NCBI GenBank assembly: GCA_003439945.1
Contig: QVRM01000325.1
Span: 302,501-366,500 of the forward strand
Direction: 5' to 3'
Origin: Dermanyssus gallinae
Taxonomy: Eukaryota > Arthropoda > Arachnida > Mesostigmata > Dermanyssidae
DNA length: 64,000 bases
The notes under the pieces were generated by a model that did no database searches, had not been told where the DNA came from, and was given only the letters and a program-made list of their open reading frames with translations. A program made the position numbers and the translations under genes. Position 1 is the first letter of the stretch, and every line of letters starts with the position of its first letter. Of the stretch, positions 42,357-54,124 are shown one piece after another.

Positions 42357-42478
42357 GCTACAACAACAACTCCAACAACAAAACAGCAACAACTCCAACA
42401 ACAACACCACCGCCGCCAACAACAACAACAACAACAACAGCAGCTACAACACAACAGCAACACCAACATCAACAACGA
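42357..42478. repeat. CAA-rich low-complexity tract
   Basis: CAA repeats with CTC, GCC and CAG variants immediately after the poly(A) of the SINE. Confidence 0.9.
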
Positions 42479-42489
42479 CTAGAATGATT

Positions 42490-43009
42490 GGTACTTTTAA
42501 ATATTACTCATTAATTTTGTATAAATAACTCTTAGTCTTATTGATTGTAGTGTCGATGTGTGGTGATGATGATGGTGGTCGTCTATGGCTACGGTAACTG
42601 CGTCACAGCAACAGTAGTAGCAGCAGCAGCAGCAGCGGCGGCGGCGGAACACACAGCTCGAACGGCAGCAAACAACGAACAAATTCAACGAACACGATTC
42701 TCGTTCACCAACGACCATCCATTCCATCCATCTATCCTATCGCTGCTGCTGCTGAGTTGGCGCGATGGCCAACAATGCGGCGCTCGCTAGTCTCTATCGG
42801 TCGATCCTACGCAGTTCTCGACTGGTGCTGCGGAGCGAACTTGTTGTTGTTGTATAAGAGGCGTGTGGTGGCGGGGCCAATTGATGGCCGATGGCATTCA
42901 TTCATGCATGCTTCCATCATAGCCCGCTTGCGTAGATAAGGGCATCGTGTCCCCCCCCCCAAAAATCATTTGTAAAAATGTTCTTGTTTTGTTTTTGCAT
43001 GTCTTTACG

Positions 43010-43010
<1 letters not shown>
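42490..43010. other. no convincing gene
   Basis: CAG/CGG tract at 42617-42645. Overlapping short frames on both strands are low-complexity. Confidence 0.4.

Positions 43011-43047
<37 letters not shown>
43011..43047. repeat. (TA)n microsatellite
   Basis: Pure TA run. Confidence 0.97.
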
Positions 43048-43049
<2 letters not shown>

Positions 43050-43649
43050 CGTTTAGAAGAGGATTCACGAAAAAATAGTTTATGTATTTACAGACCAAAT
43101 TAAGGCAAATGCGCATTTCATTTGCGCATTATTCATTGTATTTTGGTATCAAATCTACGTCAATGCGAGCCGAGTGAGTAATAAGGATTTTTCCGCAGGC
43201 ATGCCGAGACTAAGTACATGCATAAATGACCCACTCAGATAAATCAGTGGTCAAAGCTCTAGAAAAACACGCCACTATTTATTATTAGTTAGAGTAGCTG
43301 CTCGAAGGTACCTCCGCAAACCATTCGGCAGAATCGGTCGTGCTCATTTCGCTGTCTCTACTTCGCCATCCTCTCCGAGGCCATGTCGATGTGATATTGT
43401 GACGGAGCTACCCACAATACAAAAACAGAATAACCACCTACTATAATGTCGAAGAAGAAAAATGTTCTATAAAAAAAATATTCATAAGACAACGCCTGCA
43501 AGAAGGGAACAACAGCCGACAGAACGCATTGGCGAACATGCACTCCACCGACCATGGGATCGACCATAGCTAAAACATCGACATCATTCTAAACAACCCC
43601 GACATGAGGCTGCTCAGCCACATGCTAACGTTAGTACGTGAAATTGAAT

Positions 43650-44190
43650 TGTACTATGGCCGCCAGTACGACTCTCGAAGACCGAGGACGCCAAGAACAA
43701 CAGCAGGAATGGAAGAGCGCGTCCTTCAGGCAGTAGCCGATCGCCCTTCAGCAAGCACAAGAGAAGTGGCCCGAAACGTCGGTGCACGTCGCAGTACCGT
43801 CCACAATGTATTAAGAGCCGAGCCATTACATCCATACCGACGGCAGCAAGTTTAAGCTCTGCGGAATCCAGACTACAAACGACGGGGTTATCTTCTGTAG
43901 ATTGTTTCTACAGTAAATAGAAGCCAATGCGAAGTTCCCTGCCCTTGTGTTTTTCACCGATGAAGCTTGCTTTACACAAGACTGTGTGCTTAACAGGTAC
44001 ATCACCCATTACTGGGCAAGTGAGAACCCGTGTAGGATTCACCGGCGTGGGCGACAGAATCGTTTCTCCAGGAGTGCGTAGGCTGGCACAGCGACCTCAT
44101 AGGCTCACATATACTTCTTAACAGGCTGGATGGAGATGCATACCATACATTCCTGAGTGAAACATTACCAGGAATGTTGGAAGGCGTTCC
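43650..44190 (+). pseudogene. transposase remnant (helix-turn-helix plus DDE fragment)
   Basis: The frame at 43604-43855 includes RPRTPRTTAGMEERVLQAVA, then DRPSASTREVARNVGARRST, then VHNVLRAEPLHPYRRQQV. This is a DNA-binding helix-turn-helix as in a Tc1/mariner-like arthropod transposase group (family pattern EERVL..V...PS.STR.IA..VGVS..TV..VLR...LHPY..Q). After a stop and shift, 43940-44080 reads FPALVFFTDEACFTQDCVLN, then HYWASENPCRIHRRG. FTDEACFT holds the first catalytic Asp. The remainder is lost; no terminal repeats found. Confidence 0.7.
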
Positions 44191-44295
44191 AATCATAAAA
44201 AATATTTATTTTAACGAGCTTTACGATTCCTTATATCATTTTTTTAAACATACTTGAGAGACTATATATATATATACAATGACATTTTATATATA

Positions 44296-44620
44296 GGGGG
44301 TGTCCTTGAATTAAATACACTCATTTGAAAAGGTGGTAAAACTCGTTCACAAATAATTTTGTCAAGGAAACGGATAGGTGGGCGGAAATGTTTTGTTTAG
44401 GGGTGATAGTAAAATTACTATCATATGTTGTTTTAATGTAGATAGTCGAATATTACTTCACAAAAAGCGCCATTGCGAGTGAACGAGTTGTCAATGGAAA
44501 AACGATCTACACCCTCAATTTCGGCAGAAAATTCTGAAACGTACTTATGCTAGCCACAAGAAGGCAAATAGTCACACTGATAACACATCACAAAAACTTA
44601 GGTTCTTGGATATTCACTTT
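44296..44620 (+). mobile_element. family E transposon end, diverged
   Basis: After TATATATA the end GGGGGTGTCC is followed by GGTGGTAAAACTCG, GGTGGGCGGAAATG and TTTTGTTTAGGGGTGA. These match the family E arm (GGTATGGTCAAACTCGG, GGGTGGAAGCCAGG, TTTTGTTTAGGAGTGAGG). No opposite end was found. Confidence 0.6.
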
Positions 44621-44839
44621 TCTAACTTTTACTTTAAATAACTCGAAAACTTAGTATGACGGTCGATCTCCATAAAACATGTACACAAGGATCATATTTG
44701 TATCGTATCGACAGAACTCCGTACACAAGCCGCTAACATCCCTCCTCTGTTAACACGGCGTCTGTGAGAGCCCGAAATTGAGGCTCAGTTCAAAATATTG
44801 GAAGGCAATTGAAAGAACCGATCTCTCAAGTCCCAATAT

Positions 44840-46640
44840 TATTGTTTTTCTTTTCTGTAGGCTCTCTTAACCTTTTTTACTGTAGCCAATAATTGCTTCA
44901 TTGCCGAAATAGCTTTTATATCTTCCTGGGTAACCTTTTTTATGCTGAACCTCTCAGCATTAATATGGGGGAACCCTGTTACTGACGCCCGGTCTGATCC
45001 TCATCGTGTATGACCGTAGCCCATGTGCTACATTCAAAAGTCCTTGTGCCCTTCCTGCTCACTCACGTTCGGTCATGGCTTGAGTGCACTCGGTTCCACC
45101 GGGCGTATGTAAACATACGCAGCAATTAGTTCAACCCTTCGGGATGGTAGCGCCAAGATTTCCCATCTTGGTGAAAGACTTTACTTCTCCAGCTTGCTGT
45201 ATATTCTAACGATATGTGAGCGTGAAATAGTTTACTGATATGTCTGCCTGATATAAATACTAAATGACTGACAGTGAAGGACAGAAGGACTAGTATGATT
45301 CCAGCTTGTTAAACGCCCTAATAGCGGTTGTTTTATGAGACTTATGGATGGGGGGAGGGCGTAAAATAAATTTAACCATCTGATTAAATTAAGTCTGTTC
45401 TCTTAGCAAATCTTAATTGCTCCTTGGAGAAATTTACAGATGTGCCTTTGAGAATGCGCAACAATCAAAACGTTGGCACATACACTTAAGGTAGGTATAT
45501 CTGTGTGTATTTATATAAAAATATCTGTAAGAGCAGCCTCCCAGCAGGTCCTGCCAGACCGGTGAACAGATCATCGTAGCTAAGGAGAAATATAGACGTT
45601 AGATCTCACTAATATAAAGCAAAGGAAATAGTGTCAACAATCTGTGTACTGCTTGCACTGAATTAGCTATGTGTCATGTTTAGCATACCACCAGACCACT
45701 AAACTGGAAAAAAAGTTTTAAAACGTCAATGTTGTCAAGGTATTTTTCGATAATTGGCAGCAGATACTGGTGTCTGTATACCACAGAGATTGAAGACATT
45801 TACCTCGGGTAGCAGGATATGGTTTACTACGTTTGCTTAAAATGTAATTAGCACAAAATAATATACCGGGCTTCGTACCGAGACGTTCTATTTGCAAAAA
45901 CATAGTAGATCAGCTCTTTTAAACGCTCCTTTGAAGTCTACATACGCTCAGTGAAAGTTTTCTAGGCATTGCCGACCAGTGCTACGCAGTGGTGCATCTA
46001 TGATGGTCTATGGTGTGCGAACCATTTGGTTCAAGAGAACGAGCCTTCCCAGGTGGCTAACAATGCTAGTTTAATAATGCCGCCGATTTGCACCGACAAC
46101 AAGTCGAAACGACCGCGTTCGCTAAAGTTCAGCCCCAAAATCTACAGTCCACAGCTGTGCCTGGCATTTGGATGCCTGGTGGTGACAAACAGATAATCGT
46201 GGCCTGATGCCAGAAACGGTTTCGCTATTACGCCGTTACCTGATACCACTATTACGCCGTTACTTTAAATGGATAGGGCATAGTGTCTCACAAATACGCA
46301 TGTTATATAAGGCATTGTATGTGGTTACGTCCTTGCACAAATGCACGTATGTTTACAACAAGAGCAACGTACAGTACATATTTCTGTCATAAACGTGCGC
46401 TCGGCTGACGATACACAGTTTGGAACTATAGACGTTCAGTTATTCACGCGTTTTAGCCGCCTACCGATCTCTCTTTAGATCTCTATTTCTCAACTTTCTT
46501 CTCGTCGATATTGCCTAGTCTTCTTATGTTATGGCCTGTCTCCAATCAGACTTGCTGTTGTCCCGATAAGTAGCGTCATTGTGACGATTCTGCTCTCATT
46601 CACCAGTCTTCTCTCACTGACGAGGAGTCGTGCCTTCTTT
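44840..46640. other. no gene; SINE D tail at 44943-44972
   Basis: The block CTGAACCTCTCAGCATTAAT with GGGGG at 44943-44972 is the inverted tail of SINE D. Otherwise only short non-homologous frames occur (45718-45903, 45969-46196, 46207-46392). Confidence 0.4.
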
Positions 46641-46921
46641 CATTGCAGGTGGAGCATACGCATACGGTCCTCTCACTGCCCTTCTACAGACACGTGTACT
46701 GACACCACATTTCCACCAGAGCTTGGCTCACGATTTTCGTCCGATAGTAGATGAACAAACGAGTTCACCCGTTTCAAAAATACATTGACGACCCGCCGGT
46801 CAGCGGTAATGATGAGTTCTCTCTCTAAATGACCAGTCTTCACTTCTTCGGCTGTGTGTACTGCGCAAGCTTCGAGTATCCTGTCCCAGTTGGGACCCAT
46901 TGGTGGCATCATCATCAACAT
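46640..46921 (-). pseudogene. repeated coding-like block, copy 1
   Basis: The minus-strand frame 46921-46673 reads MGPNWDRILEACAVHTAEEV, then RRVVNVFLKRVNSFVHLL, then GNVVSVHVSVEGQ. The lower half matches 47735-47900 at high identity (ACTGCCCTTCTACAG, GGAGCTTGGCTCA, GATTTTC...GTCCGATAG). There the frame is broken (RVIDVFVTRVNSFAHLSDGK). It is either an unidentified repeat or duplicated gene fragments. No family is recognised. Confidence 0.35.
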
Positions 46922-46924
46922 TCT

Positions 46925-47255
46925 TCCTTAACGGTGCGTCGCTGTACTATTGTTATCATCGCTAATTGACCTCCCTGCAATTGGTCACGCAGCTATTTGC
47001 GGGGCCGGTGGGCTTCACCTGGAGTTCTGGGCGGGCTGACATGCTTCTGAAAAGAATTTTTTTTTTATATAAGTGCGTTTTGCGCAATTAGTGACTTCCC
47101 GTGTCTTCTCAACTGGTGTAGCGGCATCCTCTATTTAGCGCCATGCATTTAGTTTTCTTCAGTATTGCCGCCAACAGACGCTGCATATGCCCGCGCTGCT
47201 TAACGGACGCTGCTATCCTACAAATAGCATGTGCGATGACCATAACTTCATTTGT
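46925..47255. other. no feature recognised
   Basis: Ordinary sequence. Confidence 0.35.
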
Positions 47256-47290
47256 TTTTCCGTAAGGCTAATGCCCGTGAACGGTTTTGC
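47256..47290 (-). mobile_element. SINE family B tail
   Basis: On the minus strand GTTCACGGGCATTAGCCTTA and CGG match the end of the 9311 copy. Only the tail is present. Confidence 0.55.
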
Positions 47291-47504
47291 ACTGATACAT
47301 CCAAGCATCATTGTGAAAAGAAGAAAATATTGTGTGTAGACACACGTATCTCGCATGTTTCTACCTAAATATACCTAAGGAAGCCAAAATTGTGACACAT
47401 AATTTAAATTGTCAGAAGTCTCATATTATGCTAACCCCAATAATAAATAAATAAATACTTCCAGCTTTGATTAGCGAATAGACGGATAGCCTATGAGGCT
47501 GAAG

Positions 47505-47534
47505 ACGACGACGACGGCGACGACGACGACGACT
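47505..47534. repeat. (CGA)n tract
   Basis: GACGACGACGACGGCGACGA and two further units. Confidence 0.9.
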
Positions 47535-47734
47535 AAATCTGACGAGAAGTAGGACTTGAGATCAGTAGTAGATAGATGAATGATGATGATCAAGACAGCC
47601 CTAGTCGAGGGAAGGCTACTGTAACCCGGCGACGGCGGCCAAGAACACTTAGAGGAAGGCCTTAGGAAAAATCTGTCAGTCATGGCCAGTCGTGTAGTAA
47701 TGACGCTTCTTTTTCATATTTGTCTGCTAGCTCC

Positions 47735-47905
47735 TTTCCTTGCAGATGGAGCGTACGCAAGCGGTTCTCCCACTGCCCTTCTACAGGCACGTGGGCAGAC
47801 ACCACCGTTCCACCGGAGCTTGGCTCATGATTTTCCGTCCGATAGATGAGCGAATGAGTTCACACGTGTCACAAATACATCGATGACCCGCCCGCCGGCC
47901 AACTA
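47735..47905 (-). pseudogene. repeated coding-like block, copy 2
   Basis: Diverged copy of 46640-46830, frame broken by a stop and a frameshift after SFAHLSDGK. Confidence 0.5.
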
Positions 47906-48228
47906 GACGCGCCGTCATTCATGTAAGCCACTCCAATTAGACCACGTCTACCACGTTTTAACACAGCCACTTCTGTATCATGTGTCAACAGGGTGCGATC
48001 GCCACTTATTGTGTTCGTTTTCATTTGCATATCCAGCAGTTTCACGATATTCTAATTATGATTCATTTTATCTCCACTGTGTAGAATTAGCCGCTTTCCG
48101 ACCTTGTGCAGCAAACGGGGAGTGGACAGGCTCGGCCCGTCAATGGTCTCGAAGACAAGTGGGTAATACCTATACGAGTTCTCGATGTTCTGGTGAAACG
48201 GATAGACGTACTATGCGCTTGTATACTT
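47906..48228. other. no feature recognised
   Basis: Short frames on both strands without motifs. Confidence 0.35.
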
Positions 48229-48447
48229 AAATACACATGTGACTCTTTTATATAACGAATGCTATTGCAGCAGTATAAGCGGACGTGTCGAAACATCCGG
48301 AGTTTCCCCAAGTGCTTTTGACGGTCTGGTTGCTGACTCCCAGCGTTATGGCTTATCATTTATTTTCAATGAGCAGCGCTTAAAGAAAACTCGATCAACA
48401 ACGGGGATCAACGACAGTCCTAACTAGAGCACCAGCCCTCTAGACCA
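48229..48447 (-). mobile_element. tRNA-derived SINE, family C, copy 2
   Basis: On the minus strand the head TGGTCTAGAGGGCTGG with TGCTCTAG is followed by a B-box-like CGTTGATCCCC, then TTAAGCGCTGCTCATTGA, GTCAGCAACCAGAC and CGCTTATACTGC. All are shared with the 53478 copy. The 3' tail ends near TAAATACACATG. Confidence 0.78.
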
Positions 48448-48699
48448 TGCCATTTTATATATCCTCTAGTATTTTCTCACCTTGTCTGCCTCGATGTGAG
48501 CTGAAACATGAACGGCCCTGGCGTCGCCAGCACTAACCAATGAAGGGGCTTATGAGTCAAGGTATTATTATTATAATTATTTAACAGCAAACTCCCGGGC
48601 ATCTTTGCAGAGGACCGGTCTGAGATGGAACTGCTAGGTACTGCGGTTTCGCCGAGATGATGAAGAAAACAATAAACTAGACTATATGACACTGACCCC

Positions 48700-48888
48700 T
48701 TGAGCTATCGGCAAATTGTTGATCTAGGACGTGTCGATTCAGAACACTTACGCGGCGAGCTATACCACGATCTCCACACGGTAGGCGGCGTTGCGCTCAA
48801 AGCGGGGGTGGACAAAACTCGTCATTACGAAGTCCTGGGGAACAAGCACACCATCTGCCCGGTCATCACTAAAACATCGGACGTGTGA
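48700..48888 (+). CDS. weak coding candidate
   Basis: The 62-codon frame VDLGRVDSEHLRGELYHDLH continues to HYEVLGNKHTICPVITKTSD. Composition is protein-like, but there is no start context, splice site or homology that I recognise. It may be a transposon remnant. Confidence 0.2.
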   Translation: MSYRQIVDLGRVDSEHLRGELYHDLHTVGGVALKAGVDKTRHYEVLGNKHTICPVITKTSDV

Positions 48889-48889
48889 G

Positions 48890-49410
48890 GACGAGAGGTC
48901 ATGGCCATAACGCTGACAATTGTCCAGATCGTTAAGAAGTCAAACGGGGGCAAACGATTCACAGCGAGGCAACGAGAGGGTAACGCAAGAATGATTTTTG
49001 GAAAACTCCCAAAGGGCAGAGGTCTGGGAGGAATATATATAAAAACTATAAGGATTTCAACCTGTACATTTACCGACTGGCTTTAATAACGAGCATAAAC
49101 AAGAATTATAGGTTTATTATTACAACATGTTTATAGTTGTATAATAAGCCTGAAAAAATATTCTCAAACAAATACTATAAGTGTTTAATTCGTATAATTT
49201 TGATGAATTTTCGTTTTCACTATTATTTATCTTGTCAGGCATTTCGTGCCAGTCCATGGCGCCTGCAATACAAGGTGCTTCGTACTATTATGCTTATTTA
49301 ACAGCACTTCAATACTTATTTGTGTTATATAAATGAATGATTGTGAGACTGTGTAGTTTCTATCAGGCGCCAGGTAAGTACAAGACGTGGATCTCTGCAA
49401 TAAAGCTTAT
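48890..49410. other. no feature recognised
   Basis: AT-rich; a TA tract follows at 49414-49458. Confidence 0.35.
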
Positions 49411-49459
49411 TGTGTATATATATATATATAAATATATATAAATATATATATATATATAG

Positions 49460-50580
49460 CTCACAGGAGCACTGATATTACTATATTAAGGTGTTATCAG
49501 GAACACTGTTCCAAGACATTAAATAAGAACTACATAAGGTGGATAACCCGGACTTCCCGAACATGTATCAGTCCATAGATGTACGAATCTCACGTATCGA
49601 AGACCACCTTCTGGTCCTTGGCTCGTTCTTCCCAGCGGGGCCAAGCACGGAGCTTGATTATTAAAAGTGCTTCATCTGTTCGAATCCGCAGATTACTACT
49701 CGAGGACAGGTTTATAGCAATAACTAAGCGATGCACCGATCGCTATGGTGCAAAATCGCAACTAATATCATACTCGTATGTATAGCGTCGCTAAGCAAAC
49801 TCAAAGATTATACTTAGAAAATTCAGCTAACAAAAGTTGAGAAAACTCAATGCTAAGTAGCTAGCAATCTATCTAGCGACGACGTCCATTCCTGATTAGG
49901 AGAGATCACATACTTGATAATAAGGTAGGGGACACAGTTAGCTGGTCATTCATTTATTCGCTTGCTGCTACTGCTGCAGAAGCAGCTGCGAGAATTGCCA
50001 AGTTGTATTCGGTGACAATCGGAGGATTAGCAGTCACCACAACGATGACAACGGCAACAAAAATAACAACAACAACAACACAACACCAACAGCTGCAGAA
50101 ATAACCTCGGTATTATCGACAAGAACAACAACGGTAACACTAGAAGCAACGTCACAAGAACCATATTTCATTTTTGGTCGATAGACAAACAATAACACCA
50201 ACACCAAAAAGAAACAGCAGAAACAACAAAAACAGCAGCGGGTCAAAAACTACGGCGACAATGACGCAGTACTTTATCAAGCCATAGATCAATCGAAAAC
50301 CGAGATGATTGAGTATTTCAGCAGCTCCTACTGCTTGAGACGGCCGAATAATAATGATATAAACAATAATACTAGGAGAAGACAAGGGGTACACGTAAAT
50401 ACCTCACATTGTAACATTTAAACAATGATAATAATAAATAATATTATTATTATTATTCAATCATTTTTTATAAAACATTTCTAAAATAGAAGATGTTGTT
50501 GGGCCGTCTGCAGAGGAAATGCAGCTTGAATTGTGGACGGCGTCATAGGCTGAACCAACGTGTGAGCAACGACTACGTTC
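49460..50580. other. no convincing gene; short CAA tracts
   Basis: CAA-rich low-complexity sequence around 50040-50235 opens long artefactual frames. Confidence 0.4.
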
Positions 50581-50605
50581 TCGCCTCACAGTTGTATTAT
50601 TAAGA

Positions 50606-51066
<461 letters not shown>

Positions 51067-51106
51067 TGACAACAACGACATACATGCATGCAGACTCGCT
51101 CACTCT

Positions 51107-51289
51107 TCACGAGTCTACGGCGGCAACGAGAGTGATCGGAGCTTTCGGCGTCCCAAGCAGATGCGTTCTACTGCGTCGATGGGGAAGCCTTTCAATGGCC
51201 TTGGTGACGGCCGGCGGCGGCGGCGGCGAATGGGGCGGCCGGCGGGTCGCGTCATCGTTGTTAGCTGCGCAGTTTGAGCAGGCGCCCAT
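51107..51289 (-). CDS. candidate 60-residue protein or first exon, MGACSNC N-terminus
   Basis: From ATG 51289 the minus-strand frame MGACSNCAANNDDATRRPPH continues through SPPPPPAVTKAIERLPHRRS to LVAAVDS and TGA at 51107. The third positions are overwhelmingly G/C, and the island is GC-rich inside AT-rich DNA. MGACSNC has the shape of an N-myristoylation plus palmitoylation signal (Gly2, Cys4, Cys7), which would place it at a membrane. A plus-strand frame (51066-51440) is also open. No homologue is recognised. Confidence 0.3.
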   Translation of the reverse strand: MGACSNCAANNDDATRRPPHSPPPPPAVTKAIERLPHRRSRTHLLGTPKAPITLVAAVDS

Positions 51290-51439
51290 TCCTATAGATG
51301 GTTGTATCACGCGCTGCCACATAGCACGAGCAACAGCAACAACAACAACAACAACAACAATAAAACAAAGTCAAATATATCCAATACAGTATCTATATCC
51401 AATAGATGCCGTCCATACAGAGTCAATCAGTGTACAATA

Positions 51440-51660
51440 GATGACCGAGTCCACTCGTTATGATAGGCGGTAGTGATGACTCGAGGCGGCAGTGAGGAGC
51501 GGTGAGTGGTGAGAAAGAGCGGTCGTATTTGTTTGTTGGAAATTGTGGCTAGAATCTATATTCTACTACAGAATTAAAACTCATTGTTTTTGTTTAATGT
51601 AATGAAATGTTGTTTTTAGTTAATTCCCTACGAGCTAGAATCATCGTTGATATTGTATAT
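51440..51660. other. no feature recognised
   Basis: Spacer before the SINE. Confidence 0.3.
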
Positions 51661-51663
51661 CTT

Positions 51664-51868
51664 TAATGTGTCGAGGGCCGGACATATTGAGACGTCTAGG
51701 GTTTCCCAAACAGTCTTTGTGGCAGTATGGACGCCAACTCTCAGTTTGTGATATGAATCTCTCAGTGGTATATATTCTCAATGAGTATCACTCAAAGAAA
51801 ATTCGATCAACATCGGGGATCAAACTGGAGGCATCTCGCTCGCCTCTAGAGCACACCGCCACATAGAA
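51664..51868 (-). mobile_element. tRNA-derived SINE, family C, copy 3
   Basis: On the minus strand: ATGTGGCGGTGTGCTCTAGA head, B-box-like AGTTTGATCCCCG, then GTTGATCGAATTTTCTTTGA, ACTCATTGAGAATA and GTTTGGGAAACCCTAGACG. The order is the same as in the other family C copies. Confidence 0.8.
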
Positions 51869-51954
51869 TATTCTAGTATAGGGTAATGAATGTCGTCGTA
51901 GCTATTGTTGTTAAACAACAGCCACAACAATGACAATCGCATCAGCTACAGAAC

Positions 51955-52200
51955 AGCAACAACAACAACAACAGTGGCAATTGCATTAGCTACAAAAACA
52001 ACAGCAATAGTGACAGAACAACAACAACAATAATAATAGCGGCAATAATAAACAACAACAGCTGCAACAGCAACAATGACAAAACATTAATAACGACAAT
52101 GACAGAACAACGACAGCTTCAACAGCAACAATGACCGAACAACAATAACGACAATGATAAACAACAACAACAACAACAACTACTACAACTACTACTTGTT
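51955..52200. repeat. CAA-rich low-complexity region
   Basis: CAA repeats with AGC, AAT and GAC variants. Frames on both strands here are artefacts. Confidence 0.9.
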
Positions 52201-52299
52201 GCAACAACTGACGCCAAACAGCAATTTATGTCAATAGCAGCAGTAAAACTGTTTGCAACAACAACAACAACTAGTACGTACATAATATATGGCTCTACT

Positions 52300-52575
52300 G
52301 GCAAATCCCCATACTCGGCTTTCTGTCACTGTTCGTCATGCGATGTGTGCTTTCTTTTGCGGCTGCCACTGTTCTACTGCCGACGGCTACAATTGCTGGT
52401 GAACTGCTAAGAACATTATTATTATTATTATTATTATTGCTGCTGCTGCGTTTTTAGTGCTGCTATCTAGCCGTTGTTGTTATTGTTAGCTCGAACAACG
52501 GCCATTTTTATATAAACTTAGGTTTTGTTCAAACGCAGACAGCTGACTTGCTTCCGCTATGGTGACGTAAAATGC
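52300..52575. other. no feature recognised
   Basis: Short ATT tract at 52418-52439 and CTG tract after it. Confidence 0.35.
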
Positions 52576-52577
52576 CG

Positions 52578-52578
52578 C

Positions 52579-52624
<46 letters not shown>

Positions 52625-52665
52625 TTTTTTTTTTTTTTTTTTTATTATTATTATTTATTACATGT
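52578..52665. repeat. (ATT)n array with T run
   Basis: ATT repeat, a run of about 21 T, then more ATT. It abuts the 3' end of the LINE fragment to its right. Confidence 0.96.
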
Positions 52666-53062
52666 TAAATAATGTTACAATTGTGAGGTCTGAACGTATT
52701 ATTGCAAATTCTTTAAATAATTATTTCACTCCATGGCGCCTAAAATAGATGCCGCGTTTCCTCTGCAAACGGCCAAAGACAACGCTTGCCTCAAGAATTG
52801 ACCCTCTCTTTGGTCGCCTGTGACCTCCTGAATTCGCTTACTCAAATCTTTGAGAAATGCTTCGGTTCCCTTGCTGATTGGTCCTAGCGTCTCCATGGCA
52901 ATAGGCACGAAAGTATATCTTGTTTCCAGTCCAGTGTATTTAACGCGTTTTCTGGCTTCCGCATGCTTTGCCACCCACCCCGGCTCAACTGAGCTGTGGT
53001 GTAAATAGGAAGCCGCGGTGGTGCACGAAACCGTTGCATCCCAAGCAAGGGACTTCCCATGA
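52666..53062 (-). mobile_element. 5'-truncated LINE 3' fragment between ATT arrays
   Basis: Reading minus from 53062: KSLAWDATVSCTTAASYLHH, then VAKHAEARKRVKYTG, then TFVPIAMETLGPISKGTEAF, then LSLAVCRGNAASILGAM and a stop. This is the same domain as 18907-19440. The 3' untranslated block contains the complement of GTGAGGTCTGAACGTATTAT and runs into (AAT)n. The 5' break at about 53063 also meets an ATT array (53069-53127). Confidence 0.82.
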
Positions 53063-53068
53063 GACCAT

Positions 53069-53127
53069 TATTATTATTGTTATTATTATTATTATTATTA
53101 CTATTATTATTATTATTACTATTATTA
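53069..53127. repeat. (ATT)n array
   Basis: ATT repeat with GTT and CTATT variants at the 5' break of the LINE fragment. Confidence 0.95.
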
Positions 53128-53129
53128 AG

Positions 53130-53456
53130 TTGTGGTTTCTCTTTCTGCTGGCCGTTCTTATTTGACCGTCGATTTTGGTGACTTGTGGTTTTTAGTGCCG
53201 CTAGCGTTGCTTCACTTTGCTTTGCTGCTATTGTTGTTAAAAAAGAACGCCGTTGTTAAATCCGAGTATGTATTTCCTGTCATACATAGATATTTATTCA
53301 GAATAGGTCTTCTCTTGCTTGATTCATTTTTCAGAAGTTAACGTGGGTGTGAAAATTACTGTTTCAATGAGAACAATACAACATTAGTGACTCTAAGGTT
53401 ATGGAGTAGTTGTAAAGTACCTATATGAGCGGCACTCAATCGTCAGTCATAAATGT
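53130..53456. other. no feature recognised
   Basis: Short plus-strand frame without motif; a TA tract at 53457-53472 follows. Confidence 0.35.
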
Positions 53457-53477
53457 TATATATATATATATATGTGC

Positions 53478-53690
53478 TAAGAGCGGTAGCATAAGCGGTC
53501 GTGTTGAGATATCTACGAGTTCCCAAGAGTCGCTCTGGAAGCATGGTCGCTGACTCTGCTGTATGGTTCATCATCTAGTTTCAATGAGCATCGCTTAAAG
53601 CAAATTTTGTCAACAACAGGGATTGATTTGACAGTGCCTTGGTAGATGGCAACCATGACTAGCGCACTAGCATCCTTTGCAACGTCGCTG
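53478..53690 (-). mobile_element. tRNA-derived SINE, family C, copy 4
   Basis: Minus strand: GGATGCTAGTGCGCTAGTCA head, CAAATCAATCCCTG B-box-like, TTAAGCGATGCTCATTGA, GTCAGCGACCATGC and CGCTTATGCTACC. Both ends lie close to TA runs. Confidence 0.78.
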
Positions 53691-53698
53691 TATGTATT

Positions 53699-53699
<1 letters not shown>

Positions 53700-53792
<93 letters not shown>
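53700..53792. repeat. (TA)n microsatellite
   Basis: TA run with one AGATTTATA interruption. Confidence 0.96.
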
Positions 53793-53797
<5 letters not shown>

Positions 53798-53819
53798 GCA
53801 TTAGTATCAGTGATTTGTT

Positions 53820-54124
53820 TTCCGTACTATACATTCTGCATATGTCACACATATCTTGAAGGATTAGCTAAGCCAACGTGCCTACCGGACGTGTATTGTG
53901 ACTATCACATGTCCGTTTCGTTTAGGCCATGCCGAGAGCCTTTTAGAAGTGTGCCCCTAACGGAGACAGCGTTTCCATGTTGTATGTCAAGATCCAGACG
54001 TTGCTTACAAAAGGACGACGACGACTTGCTATCACTGAATGACAGGATTAACAAAAGGCCGACTTTGCGGATTAGCTGTTTGGTCCAAACGCCAGAAGCA
54101 TTCAGGGTTTTAAACGCGAGAATT
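53820..54124. other. no feature assigned
   Basis: A 120-codon plus-strand frame (53810-54172) has no motif. It may be antisense to the LINE that follows. Confidence 0.3.
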
